A stretch of 64,000 nucleotides of DNA from Kitasatospora sp. NA04385 (GCF_013364235.1 NZ_CP054919.1:3524103-3588102); one strand, 5' to 3'; shown: positions 27,629 to 36,131, counted from the stretch's first letter. Numbers and translations: made by a program. Notes: generated from the sequence alone by a model not told the origin.

Positions 27629-28726
27629 TCAGGCCGCCACGACGGGCGGCATCGCTTCGGTCAGGAACCGCCCGCAGAACCGGGCCAGCGGCCCGTGCTC
27701 CCGTAGGCCGGGCGGGGTGCCGCGTTCGACGTCCAGGGCGAGGCCCGGCTCGGGGGCGAGCTCCCCGGCGAGCCGCAGGCGCAGGCCGCGGGCGACGTCG
27801 GCCGCGGTGAGCCCGGACGGGCCGGGGGTGCGGACGACGGCCCGCAGGTCGGTGAGCCGCATCCGGACGGCCGCGGCGACCCGGTCGGCGGCCGCCAGGG
27901 CGCGCAGTTCGGCGGGCACCACGAGCAGCCCGGTGTCGGCCTGTTCGAGGGCCTGGGCGGCGGCCGCGTCGAGCTGTCTGGGCAGGTCGAGGACGACCAG
28001 CCCACCGCGTCTGCGGGCGGCCGCCAGGACGCTGCGCATCGCCTCGGCGGGGATGGTCAGGGTGTCGGACCTGTCCCAGGACAGGGCGCTGAGCCGGTGC
28101 GGCTCGGGCAGCGCCCGGGCCAGCTCGGCGCCGCTGATCCGGCCGCGGGAGGCCGCCAGGTCCGGCCAGCGCAGCCCGTCGTCCTGTTCGGCGCCGAGCA
28201 GCACGTCCAGCCCGCCGCCGAGCGGGTCTCCGTCGATCAGCATGGTGCGGTGCCCGGCCCGGGCGGCGCGGACCGCCAGGGCGCAGGCCAGCGTGGAGGC
28301 GCCGGCACCGCCGCGCCCGCCGAGCACGGCGACGGTGAGCGCCGGTGGCCCGACGCCCTCGGTGGCGTCGGCGATCCGGTCGAGCAGCCAGGGCTGCGCG
28401 TCGGGCAGGAAGAGCACGTGCTCGGCGCCGAGCCGGACGGCGCGGACCCAGATCTCGCCGTCGTCGAGGTCGAGGCCGAGCAGCAGGACGCCGGGCCTTC
28501 GGGCCAGCCCCGCGCACCGCTCGGCGAGGTCGTCGCCGACCAGCACCAGCGGGGCGTCCTCCCACAGCCGGGCGGGCGGGACGCCGGCGAGCAGCCGTGG
28601 TTCGGCCCCGGCGGCGGCGCACAGGCGGGTGAGCTGTTCGGCGAGCGCGTCGTCGGCGGTGAGGACCAGCGGCCCGGGCGGAGGTTCGGGGGCGGTGGCG
28701 TGCGGGTCGGTGACGGAGGCGGACAA
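27629..28726 (-). CDS. TadZ/CpaE-like ParA-family protein
   Basis: This 365-residue protein has an N-terminal receiver-like or atypical domain (LVLTADDALAEQL, VLLLGLDLDDGEIWVRAVRLGAEHVLFLP) and a ParA/MinD-type ATPase domain with the deviant Walker A VLGGRGGAGASTLACALA, MLIDGDPLGGGLDVLLG and LVVLDLPRQLDAAAAQALE. Such proteins (Rv3660c type in mycobacteria) place the Tad machine in the cell. I chose the TTG at 28726, preceded by GGAGG with six bases between. The frame continues to 28813 without family resemblance. It is the first gene of the tad operon, nine bases from cpaF. Confidence 0.85.
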   Translation of the reverse strand: MSASVTDPHATAPEPPPGPLVLTADDALAEQLTRLCAAAGAEPRLLAGVPPARLWEDAPLVLVGDDLAERCAGLARRPGVLLLGLDLDDGEIWVRAVRLGAEHVLFLPDAQPWLLDRIADATEGVGPPALTVAVLGGRGGAGASTLACALAVRAARAGHRTMLIDGDPLGGGLDVLLGAEQDDGLRWPDLAASRGRISGAELARALPEPHRLSALSWDRSDTLTIPAEAMRSVLAAARRRGGLVVLDLPRQLDAAAAQALEQADTGLLVVPAELRALAAADRVAAAVRMRLTDLRAVVRTPGPSGLTAADVARGLRLRLAGELAPEPGLALDVERGTPPGLREHGPLARFCGRFLTEAMPPVVAA

Positions 28727-28856
28727 GGCGGTCCTCCCGTGGTGCGGGGACGGTCTGACGGCGCGTCGGCCGCGGTGGCCCGGAAGGGCCCGGCGGGGCG
28801 GCGCGAACACCACGGTGAAGGACGGAGCGGAATGCGTCAGCCGACTTCCGATTGCC

Positions 28857-28882
28857 TGTGGATAACCCGCCCCTGTGGATAA
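28857..28882. promoter_or_regulatory. Two perfect DnaA boxes
   Basis: TGTGGATAA occurs at 28857-28865 and 28874-28882, 17 bases apart and in the same orientation. Each is the exact complement of the classic DnaA box TTATCCACA. They lie in the 567-bp divergent gap between the tad operon and the HAD gene, far from any origin genes seen here. Confidence 0.6.
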
Positions 28883-28919
28883 CCGGGGTCACTCGGACGG
28901 GGGCTAAAGCGCCTCGGAA

Positions 28920-29127
28920 TTGACGCATCGGGTATACCGATATGACACTCGCACAACTACGCAGAGTGACAGAAACTTGGGGTGCGAAGGAACCTCGACA
29001 ACGGCTCTCGAACCGCTGGAGCACCCCCCGCAACCACTGGCACCACCACTCCCTGGAGGCTCAACTGCCAAGGGAAATGGGCCCGGACATGCGACGACCC
29101 CCGCCGGGGGGGAGAGCGGGGGTCGTC
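28920..29127 (+). ncRNA. Possible short transcript (promoter plus terminator) in the tad/HAD gap
   Basis: TTGACG (28920-28925) and TATGAC (28941-28946), 15 bases apart, resemble a housekeeping promoter. A hairpin with a perfect 12-bp stem (29093-29104 with 29116-29127) follows about 150 bases later. No frame between them looks coding. It could be a small RNA or a leader attenuating the HAD gene. The evidence is promoter and hairpin only. Confidence 0.3.
29093..29127 (+). terminator. 12-bp hairpin upstream of the HAD gene
   Basis: GACGACCCCCGC (29093-29104) pairs perfectly with GCGGGGGTCGTC (29116-29127) across an 11-base G-rich loop. It lies 167 bases before the HAD start and in the middle of a non-coding gap. 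Confidence 0.55.
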
Positions 29128-29293
29128 TATCCACGGCCCGGCTCGGGGGGGAGGAGCCGGACCGGGTTAGCACGGTCGCGCGAACGATCCGTGACTTCCA
29201 TGGTGTACCCGACCGGCCAGAAACACAAACCCGCACGCCCACAGGTCCACCGAATGGCCCTCCCTTTTGCCCGCCCCTCTATCCTCGGTTCCC

Positions 29294-30169
29294 GTGGACA
29301 CCACCGAGAACGCCGACGAGAACGCCGACTTCACCGAAGACCGCCCGGACCGGACCGGCTACGGCGTGCCCCGCACCGCCGCCTTCTTCGACCTCGACAA
29401 GACGATCATCGCCAAGTCCAGCGCGCTCGCGTTCAGCCGGCCGTTCTACCAGGGCGGTCTGATCAACCGCCGCTCGGTGGTGAAGAGCGCGTACGCCCAG
29501 TTCGTCTTCCTGGTCGGCGGCGCGGACCACGACCAGATGGAGAAGATGCGGGCCTACCTGTCCGCACTGACCCGCGGCTGGAACGTCCAGCAGGTCCGGG
29601 AGATCGTCGCGGAGACCCTGCACGGCATGATCGACCCGATCATCTACGACGAGGCGGCGTCGCTGATCGAGCAGCACCACGCGGCCGGCCGCGACGTGGT
29701 GATCGTCAGCAGCTCGGGCTCCGAGGTGGTCGAGCCGATCGGCCAACTGCTGGGCGCGGACCACGTGATCGCCACCCGGCTGCACGTCGAGGAGGGCCGC
29801 TACACCGGCGAGATCGAGTACTACGCGTACGCCGAGAACAAGGCCGCGGCGATCCGCGAGCTGGCCGAGCGGGAGGGCTACGACCTGGCCAACTGCTACG
29901 CGTACAGCGACTCGTCGACCGACCTGCCGATGCTGGAGGCGGTCGGCCACCCGGCCGCGGTGAACCCGGACCGGGCGCTGCGCAAGGAGGCGACGGCCCG
30001 CGAGTGGCCGGTGCTGGTGTTCAGCCGGCCGGTCGAACTGACCCGCAGGCTGCCCGAGTTCCACGCGCCGAGCCGCTCGGTGGTGGCCGCGGTGGCGATC
30101 GGCGCGGCGGTGCTGACGGCCGGGGTGCTCTGGTACAGCGCGCGGCGGCGGCGCCCGGCGGCGGCCTGA
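29294..30169 (+). CDS. HAD-superfamily (subfamily IB) hydrolase with C-terminal membrane anchor
   Basis: This 291-residue protein carries HAD motif I AAFFDLDKTIIAK, motif II VVIVSSSGSEVVE, the lysine region YAENKAAAIRELA and motif IV CYAYSDSSTDLPMLEAVG, the arrangement of SerB/CicA-type phosphatases. A C-terminal hydrophobic helix (VVAAVAIGAAVLTAGVLWY) followed by RRRR suggests membrane attachment. It is the counterpart of Rv3661, which also borders the tad operon. I chose the GTG at 29294. There is no Shine-Dalgarno, but TATCCT at 29280-29285 lies eight bases upstream, as expected for a leaderless mRNA. The substrate is unknown. Confidence 0.88.
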   Translation: MDTTENADENADFTEDRPDRTGYGVPRTAAFFDLDKTIIAKSSALAFSRPFYQGGLINRRSVVKSAYAQFVFLVGGADHDQMEKMRAYLSALTRGWNVQQVREIVAETLHGMIDPIIYDEAASLIEQHHAAGRDVVIVSSSGSEVVEPIGQLLGADHVIATRLHVEEGRYTGEIEYYAYAENKAAAIRELAEREGYDLANCYAYSDSSTDLPMLEAVGHPAAVNPDRALRKEATAREWPVLVFSRPVELTRRLPEFHAPSRSVVAAVAIGAAVLTAGVLWYSARRRRPAAA

Positions 30170-30347
30170 ACGGCGTCCGACCAGGCACCCCGCAGCCCCT
30201 CCCGCAGCCCCCGCCCCGCCGGCCTTCCCGAGCCATTCCGGCGGCCCCGCGGGCACCCGGCGGGTTCGCCAAATCGGACAAACCTCGACGCGAACCATCA
30301 AAAGCGCCGTTTTCGGGTTCCTCTTTCGGGCGATCTGCGGTAGAAAT

Positions 30348-30584
30348 GGGTTACGGCCCGCGAGACCCGGTAAGGACCCCAAGAGGTCGAACCGACAACG
30401 CAGTTAAGGCCCCACGGACCGATGTACGGACAGTCGGGCACCCACATGCAGCCGACCCGCTGACGGGCCGCCGCACCAGGTGAACGGGCACAGGACCCCG
30501 CCTGATGGGCATGAAAACGGTGCATGCACTGGTAACCCGGCATCCGTGCCAGCGGCGACGCCCGGAAGTCTCGGGCGTCGCCGC
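30348..30584 (+). ncRNA. 6S-like / Ms1-like regulatory RNA (candidate)
   Basis: This 490-bp gap between the HAD gene and the convergent Fic-like gene is where Mycobacterium tuberculosis carries MTS2823 (Ms1) and Streptomyces coelicolor the 6S-like scr3559 RNA, by my recall of those loci. In this sequence a TAGAAA -10 (30341-30346) with a weak TTCCTC -35 at 17 bases precedes it. GGGTTAC (30348-30354) can pair with GTAACCC (30532-30538) to close a rod of about 190 bases, typical 6S geometry. A perfect 13-bp terminator ends it at 30584. No frame is coding-like. Such RNAs bind RNA polymerase core or holoenzyme in stationary phase. The exact ends are estimates. Confidence 0.6.
30552..30584. terminator. 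Perfect 13-bp hairpin ending the 6S-like RNA
   Basis: GCGGCGACGCCCG (30552-30564) pairs with CGGGCGTCGCCGC (30572-30584) around a 7-base loop. It stands between convergent transcription units and can serve both the RNA on the plus strand and the Fic-like gene on the minus strand. Confidence 0.85.
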
Positions 30585-30596
30585 AACTGCGTTCCC

Positions 30597-30641
30597 CGCC
30601 ACCGGATCCGACACCGGGGCCGCCACCGGATCCGACACCGG
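30597..30641. repeat. 21-bp direct repeat, two copies
   Basis: A 21-base unit beginning CGCCACCGGATCCG and ending ACACCGG occurs at 30597-30617 and 30621-30641 with no mismatch. It lies between the terminator and the 3' end of the Fic-like gene, with no coding role. Confidence 0.85.
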
Positions 30642-30661
30642 CCCCGGCCGGGGCCGACGCC

Positions 30662-31542
30662 TCAGACCATGCCGCGCTGCATCGCCTCGCACACCGCGGT
30701 GCTCTCGCGCACGCCCAGCCCGAGCCCGGCGGCGCAGTGCACCAGCCAGCGGGAGACGCCCTCGGGGGTGCCCTCCAGGTAGCCGAGCAGGGCCCGGCGG
30801 TAGGCGGCGGTGCCGAGTTCGGCGAGACCGACCTCGGCGGGGCAGATCGCCTTCGGGTCGAGGCCCTCTGCGGTCAGCACGATCCGCTGGGCGGCGCGGG
30901 CGACCAGGCCGTTGTGGGTGCCGAACGGGCGCAGCGCGAGCAGTTCGCCGTGCACCACGGCGGCCACCACCAGGGCGGGCGCGCCGCCGGTGGGGCGTTC
31001 GGCGCGGGCGGCGAGCAGTCCGGCGAGCTGGTCGAGTCGGGCGGCCGCCTCGGCGGGCGGGGCGGCGGCGGGAGTTCGCCGACCGGGCCGTCCGGAGCGG
31101 CGCCCTCGGTGGCGGCGAGCTCCAGCGGGAACAGCGGCGCGGCCGGTTCCCCGTCCCGGCGCGGGCGGCCGGCCGCGGGGTCGGCGTCGCCGGCGGCGAG
31201 CAGGTGCAGCCGGGCCAGCACCTGGAGCGGGGAGGTGCGCCAGACGCTGAGCAGCTGGCCGGCCTCGGCCGAGAGGCGCAGCGCGGCGCCGACCGTGCGG
31301 GCCTCCGGGTCGGCGCCGAAGTCGGTGCGGCGGCGGACCTCCTCCAGCGGCCAGTCGGCGCCGTCCAGGGCGGCGGAGGCGCGGGCGCCGCGCAGGGCCG
31401 ATTCGGAGGTCACCTCGCCCGCCCGGCGCCGCATCACGCGGTGCCCGTAGAGGCGGTCGACGTTCCTACGCACCTCGGCGACGGCCTCGGGGACCCCGTC
31501 GAGCCGGGCCAGCGGGGCGAGCGGGTCAGTTCCTGTGGTCAC
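30662..31542 (-). CDS. Degenerate Fic-like protein (Rv3662c counterpart), one frameshift
   Basis: The N-terminal half (ATG 31542) contains VMRRRAGEVTSESALRGARAS and ALDGADWPLEEV, which resembles the Fic N-terminal inhibitory region. The C-terminal half, in another frame, has VAAVVHGELLALRPFGTHNGLVAR, which lines up with the Fic core HPFxxGNGRxxR but has Arg for the catalytic His and Leu for the first Arg. The two halves join near 31055-31070 if one C is added (PAEAAARLDQLAGLL), giving about 293 residues. AMP transfer is therefore unlikely. Database names for relatives (oxidoreductase) have no support in the motifs. It is convergent with the 6S-like RNA. Confidence 0.65.
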
Positions 31543-31744
31543 CTACCCGAGAGTAATGAATCCGCGGGGCGACCGGGAGGCAACCCCCGGGTCACCCTTT
31601 CGTGGCAATCCGCCGTTCCCTCGCGTGCGGGACCCCAAACCACCGCTAGCATGGCCACTAATCGGTGACGATAACGGTTTCCAACAAGCGTCCGGCCCGG
31701 CAGGGACCGGCGGGCGCCAGAGCCAGAGAGCCGGAGACTCAGAG

Positions 31745-32731
31745 ATGAAGATCGCCTTCGTCGGCAAGGGCGGCAGCGGCAAGACCACCCTGTCCGCGCT
31801 GTTCATCCGCCACCTGGCCGCGGCCGGCCTGCCGGTGCTCGCCGTCGACGCCGACATCAACCAACACCTCGGCCCGGCGCTCGGCCTGACGGACGGCCAG
31901 GCCGCCGCGCTCCCCTCGCTCGGCGCGCACCTGCCGGGCATCAAGGAGTACCTGCGCGGCGACAACCCGCTGATCCGCTCCGCCGAGGAGATGATCAAAA
32001 CCACCCCGCCCGGCCCCGGGTCCCGGCTGCTGCGGATCGTCGAGGAGAACCCGGTGTACGCGGCCTGCGCCCGCCCGGTCGCCCTGGACGAGGGCTCGGT
32101 CCGGCTGATGGCGACCGGCGCGTTCACCGAGGAGGACCTCGGGGTGGCCTGCTACCACTCCAAGGTCGGCGCGGTGGAGCTGCTGCTGAACCACCTGCTG
32201 GACGGCCCGGACGAGTACCTGGTCACCGACATGACGGCCGGTTCCGACTCCTTCGCCTCCGGCCTGTTCACCCGCTTCGACCTGACCTTCCTGGTCGCCG
32301 AGCCGACCCGCAAGGGCGTCTCGGTGTACCGCCAGTACAAGGAGTACGCCCAGGACTTCGACGTCCACCTGCGGGTGGTCGGCAACAAGGTGCAGGGGCC
32401 GGACGACCTGGACTTCCTGCGCCGCGAGGTCGGCGAGGACCTGTACGCCTGCTTCGGGCAGTCCGGCTGGGTGCGCCGGCTGGAGCGCGGGGACGAGCCG
32501 CCGCTGCGCGAGCTGGAGCCCCCGAACCGGGAGGTGCTGGCCCGGCTGCAGACCGCCGCCGACACCGCCCACGGGCTGCGCGACCCGCACCGGTACAGCG
32601 CCCAGGCCGTCCGCTTCCACCTGCGCAACGCGGAGAGCTGGGGGAACGCCAAGGTCGGCACCGACCTGGCCGGCCAGGTCGACCCGGACTACGTGCTGGG
32701 GGCCGCGCAGCCCCGGACCGCCGGGGTCTGA
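31745..32731 (+). CDS. CooC/ParA-type ATP-binding protein
   Basis: This 328-residue P-loop protein begins at once with the ATPase motif KIAFVGKGGSGKTTLSALF (the signature Lys of the deviant Walker A is present). It continues with VLAVDADINQHLGPALG and EYLVTDMTAGSDSFASGLF, and has a Cys near each half (YAACARPVAL, YACFGQ). CooC-type proteins insert metals or mature metalloenzymes, and the partner here is not evident from neighbours. The ATG at 31745 has GGAG eight bases upstream. The longer frame to 31535 is non-coding. It is followed by a strong 15-bp terminator. Confidence 0.85.
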   Translation: MKIAFVGKGGSGKTTLSALFIRHLAAAGLPVLAVDADINQHLGPALGLTDGQAAALPSLGAHLPGIKEYLRGDNPLIRSAEEMIKTTPPGPGSRLLRIVEENPVYAACARPVALDEGSVRLMATGAFTEEDLGVACYHSKVGAVELLLNHLLDGPDEYLVTDMTAGSDSFASGLFTRFDLTFLVAEPTRKGVSVYRQYKEYAQDFDVHLRVVGNKVQGPDDLDFLRREVGEDLYACFGQSGWVRRLERGDEPPLRELEPPNREVLARLQTAADTAHGLRDPHRYSAQAVRFHLRNAESWGNAKVGTDLAGQVDPDYVLGAAQPRTAGV

Positions 32732-32754
32732 GCCCGCACCGCCCCGCCGACCCC

Positions 32755-32795
32755 CGAGGGGCCGGTCCGACCGCCACGGCCGGACCGGCCCCTCG
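32755..32795 (+). terminator. 15-bp hairpin terminator after the CooC-like gene
   Basis: CGAGGGGCCGGTCCG (32755-32769) pairs with CGGACCGGCCCCTCG (32781-32795) around an 11-base loop. It starts 24 bases beyond the stop codon. The rest of the 329-bp gap to the SulP gene holds no gene that I can see. Confidence 0.85.
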
Positions 32796-33060
32796 ACCGT
32801 TCCCACCAGGAAATTCCCGCCCGGACGGGGTGCCACACGATGTGGTGAACGCCCCTATGCGCACTGGCACTCGAAGCACACGCTGTGCAAAGGTTCCATT
32901 ACTCTCGGTTTACCAGCTCTTGAACCACAGGTCGCCGCAGGCCGTCGTCGCCGCGCGCCACCCCGCCACACCCGCTGTGACCCACGACAGCCGATCCGAC
33001 CAGGCGCACCCGCCGGACCTGACTGCGTTCGTTCCCCCGGAAGAAGACGGGAAGACCCCC

Positions 33061-35397
33061 ATGACACTCGACGTCTCCAGCGCACCCATCGCCTCCGACA
33101 CCACCGACCACGCCCCGCCGCCGGCCGGGCCGCCCCCCGGCCGGGGCCGCGCCCTGCTGGCGCACGACCTGCCCGCCTCCCTGGCGGTGTTCCTCATCGC
33201 GGTGCCGTTCTCGCTCGGCATCGCCCTCGCCACCGGCGCCCCGCTGACGGCCGGTCTGGTCGCCGCCGCCGCGGGCGGCCTGGTGGCCGGCCTGCTCGGC
33301 GGCACCCACCTCCAGGTCAGCGGCCCCTCCGCGGCGCTGACGGTGGTCACCGCCGGAGTGATCGCCCAGTACGGCTGGCAGACCGCCTGTCTGATCACCG
33401 TCGCCGCCGGCCTGCTGCAACTGCTGCTCGGCTCGCTGCGGGTGGCCCGCGCCGCACTGGCCGTCTCGCCGGCCGTGGTGCACGGCATGCTGGCCGGCGT
33501 CGGCGTGACCATCGCCATCGCCCAGCTGCACGTCATCCTCGGTGGCACGCCGCACAGTTCGGCCCTGGCCGACCTGGTTTCGCTGCCCGGCGAGCTGGCC
33601 GGTCCGCACCTGCCCGCGCTGGTGGTCGGCCTGCTGGCGCTGGCGGTGCTGTACGGCTGGCCCCGGCTCGGCCGGCTGCCGGGCGCGGCCGGCCGAGCCG
33701 GGGCCCGGCTGGCCCGGCTGCCCGCCGCGCTGGTCGCGGTGGCCGCCGCCACCACGCTGTCGCTGGTCGCCGAACTGCGGCTGGCCCGGGTCGAGCTGCC
33801 GGTCTGGGAGCACCACCAGTTCTTCTCGGTGCCCCCGTCCGGCCTGCTGTCCGGCCACTGGGCGGCGCTGCTCGGCCTGGTGCTGACCGTCACCGCGGTG
33901 GCCGGCGTGGAGTCGCTGCTGTCCTCCGTCGCGATCGACCGGATGACCCGCCGCAACGGCGACCTGGACCGCGAGCTGCGCGCCCAGGGCGCGTCCAACC
34001 TGGTCTCGGGGCTGCTCGGCGGCCTCCCGGTGGCCGGCGGCGCCGTCCGCTCCACCGCCAACGTGCAGGCGGGCGCGGCCACCCGGGCGTCCGCGGTGCT
34101 GCACGGCTGCTGGGTGCTGGTGGCGGCGCTGGTGCTGACCGCCGGGCTGCGGCGGATCCCGCTGGCCGCGCTGGCCGCGCTGGTGCTGGTGGTCGGCGTG
34201 CAGATGGTGAGTTTCGCGCACATCCGCCGGGTGCACCGGCACCGCGAGTTCCCGGTGTACCTGGCCACCGTGCTCGGGGTGGTGCTGCTCGGCGTCCCGC
34301 TCGGGGTGGTGCTCGGCGGCTCGGTCGCCGTGCTGCTCGCCCTCTACCGGCTGACCCGCGCCCACGTCGACGTGCTGGCCGAGGACGACGGCTCGTACAC
34401 CGTCCGCACCCACGGCCCGCTGACGTTCGCCGCGGTGCCCAAGCTGAGCCGGGCGCTGGGCCGGATCCCGGCCGGGGCGCGGGTGTCGATCTGCCACGAC
34501 GGCTCGTTCCTGGACCACGCCGCCTACGAGGCGCTGCACGCCTGGCGGACCGGGCACCAGGGGACGGGCGCCCAGGTCGCGATGCTGACCGAGCGCCGCC
34601 CGCAGGACGTGCTGGACCCGGACGGCACCGTCCGGGCGGGCAGCTCCCCCGGGCCGCACCGCTGCCGCGCCTGGACGCCCTGGGTCGGCCACCACTGCAT
34701 CGAGCAGCGCGAGGACGACCCGCACGTGCGGCTGCTCGACGGCGTCCGCGGCTTCCAGCAGCACACCGCCCCGCTGGTCCGCCAGGAGCTCGCCCGCCTC
34801 GCCCGGGACGGCCAGACGCCCTCGCAGCTCTTCCTGGCCTGCGCGGACTCCCGGATGGTCACCAGCATGATCACCAGTTCCGGCCCGGGAGACCTCTTCA
34901 CCGTCCGCAACGTCGGCAACCTGGTGCCCGCGCCGTACGAGCCGGGCGCCGCGGACGACTCGGTGGCCGCCGCCGTCCAGTACGCGGTGGAGGTGCTGGA
35001 GGTCGCCTCGATCACGGTCTGCGGGCACTCCGGCTGCGGCGCGATGAAGGCCCTGCTGGACGGCGTCACCGAGGCGCCCGGCCCGCCCAGCGCACTGGCC
35101 CGCTGGCTACGCAACGGGCGCAGTTCGCTCGACCGGCTGCGGCGCGCCCCCGCCGAGTTCGAGGGCCGCCCCGCGGCGGACGTGGTGGAGCAGCTGTGCA
35201 TCACCAACGTGGTGCAGCAGCTCGACCAGCTGCTGGCCAACCCGGCGGTGGAACGCCGGGTCGCGGAGGGCTCGCTGCGGCTGGTCGGGATGTACTTCGA
35301 CTTCGCGACCGCGCAGGCGTACGTGATGGACGCGCGGACCGGCCGCTTCGCCCCCGTGCACGCCCGCGTCGAGCCGGAGCAGGGCCTGGCGGCCTAG
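33061..35397 (+). CDS. SulP-family transporter fused to a beta-carbonic anhydrase
   Basis: This 778-residue protein has residues about 40-420 as a SulP anion transporter (about ten membrane segments; FSLGIALATGAPLTAGLVAA, HLQVSGPSAALTVV), and residues about 440-520 as a STAS-like region. From about 560 to the end it is a beta-class carbonic anhydrase with the zinc ligands in ACADSRMV and CGHSGCGAMKALL. Bicarbonate uptake coupled to CO2 hydration is the natural role. The ATG at 33061 fits the domain start. The frame upstream to 32830 is not coding-like. It stands alone on the plus strand. Confidence 0.92.
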   Translation: MTLDVSSAPIASDTTDHAPPPAGPPPGRGRALLAHDLPASLAVFLIAVPFSLGIALATGAPLTAGLVAAAAGGLVAGLLGGTHLQVSGPSAALTVVTAGVIAQYGWQTACLITVAAGLLQLLLGSLRVARAALAVSPAVVHGMLAGVGVTIAIAQLHVILGGTPHSSALADLVSLPGELAGPHLPALVVGLLALAVLYGWPRLGRLPGAAGRAGARLARLPAALVAVAAATTLSLVAELRLARVELPVWEHHQFFSVPPSGLLSGHWAALLGLVLTVTAVAGVESLLSSVAIDRMTRRNGDLDRELRAQGASNLVSGLLGGLPVAGGAVRSTANVQAGAATRASAVLHGCWVLVAALVLTAGLRRIPLAALAALVLVVGVQMVSFAHIRRVHRHREFPVYLATVLGVVLLGVPLGVVLGGSVAVLLALYRLTRAHVDVLAEDDGSYTVRTHGPLTFAAVPKLSRALGRIPAGARVSICHDGSFLDHAAYEALHAWRTGHQGTGAQVAMLTERRPQDVLDPDGTVRAGSSPGPHRCRAWTPWVGHHCIEQREDDPHVRLLDGVRGFQQHTAPLVRQELARLARDGQTPSQLFLACADSRMVTSMITSSGPGDLFTVRNVGNLVPAPYEPGAADDSVAAAVQYAVEVLEVASITVCGHSGCGAMKALLDGVTEAPGPPSALARWLRNGRSSLDRLRRAPAEFEGRPAADVVEQLCITNVVQQLDQLLANPAVERRVAEGSLRLVGMYFDFATAQAYVMDARTGRFAPVHARVEPEQGLAA

Positions 35398-35410
35398 CGC
35401 GGGGCCGTCG

Positions 35411-35953
35411 TCACAGCAGGAGCCGGGCCAGGTCGGCCGGGGTCACGTAGCCGGGCCAGCGGTGGTCGGTGAAGAGGTGGACCCCGGCGTCCTGGTAGCA
35501 CTGGTCGACGAGTTGGGAGCAGATCATGTGCGCGGTGCTGGCGACGAAGCGCCGCAGCGGGGGCCCCGCCGGCAGGTGCAGGCGGGCGGCGGCGAGGGCG
35601 AGGTAGTCGGCGAAGCTGTAGGGGGTGCCGACGTAGGAGCGGGCGGCCGCGGTGATCGCGGCGCGCTGTTCGCCGGTGAGCGGGACGCGGCCGGTGGACC
35701 ACAGGGCGGGGCCGTCCGCGTAGTCGGAGAGCGGGCGGAGCCGCGCGCCGCCGGGCTGGGCTTCGACGAGTTCGCCGTCGCCGACGCACACGAAGGCGTG
35801 CTCGTAGTCGGCGAACCCGTCGCCGTTGAGGAACTGGCCGATCCGGATCAGCCGGCCGATGCGGCCGCCCATCCGGACCACCGCGAAGTCGCCGGGGAGG
35901 GGGGCGGGAAGGAGCGCGGGGAGGGAGTCGGTGCGGGGAGGGGTGACGGTCAT
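35411..35953 (-). CDS. Permuted NlpC/YiiX-like cysteine hydrolase (putative)
   Basis: This 180-residue protein has a His in YEHAFVCVGDGELVEAQPGG and a Cys in HMICSQLVDQCYQDAG, with VGTPYSFADYLALAAARL between them. The order His before Cys is the permuted arrangement of YiiX/YaeF-type amidases. The catalytic pair and the helix after the Cys fit, but the target is unknown. I chose the ATG at 35953 (MTVTPPRTD). An in-frame TTG at 35971 would add six residues. It is convergent with the SulP fusion, separated by 13 bases. No signal peptide is seen, so it is probably cytosolic. Confidence 0.65.
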   Translation of the reverse strand: MTVTPPRTDSLPALLPAPLPGDFAVVRMGGRIGRLIRIGQFLNGDGFADYEHAFVCVGDGELVEAQPGGARLRPLSDYADGPALWSTGRVPLTGEQRAAITAAARSYVGTPYSFADYLALAAARLHLPAGPPLRRFVASTAHMICSQLVDQCYQDAGVHLFTDHRWPGYVTPADLARLLL

Positions 35954-36131
35954 GGCGGTACCCCGTTTCAATCACCTTGCGTAACGGGTCGTGCACCCTC
36001 AGTGGAGTACCGGTCGACGGGGTCGTCAAGGTGTCGCGCGGGATTGACCGGCCCGGGGGACGGGAAGACGTCGGGAGGGCCGGCGGCGGAGCCGGGGCGG
36101 CGCCCACCTGGGCAGCAGCCCCCAACCGATC

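Noticed and set aside
28942..30483. A 513-codon plus-strand frame covering the tad/HAD gap
   Set aside because: Its first part is Arg/Pro-rich without codon bias and the rest is out of frame with the HAD gene.
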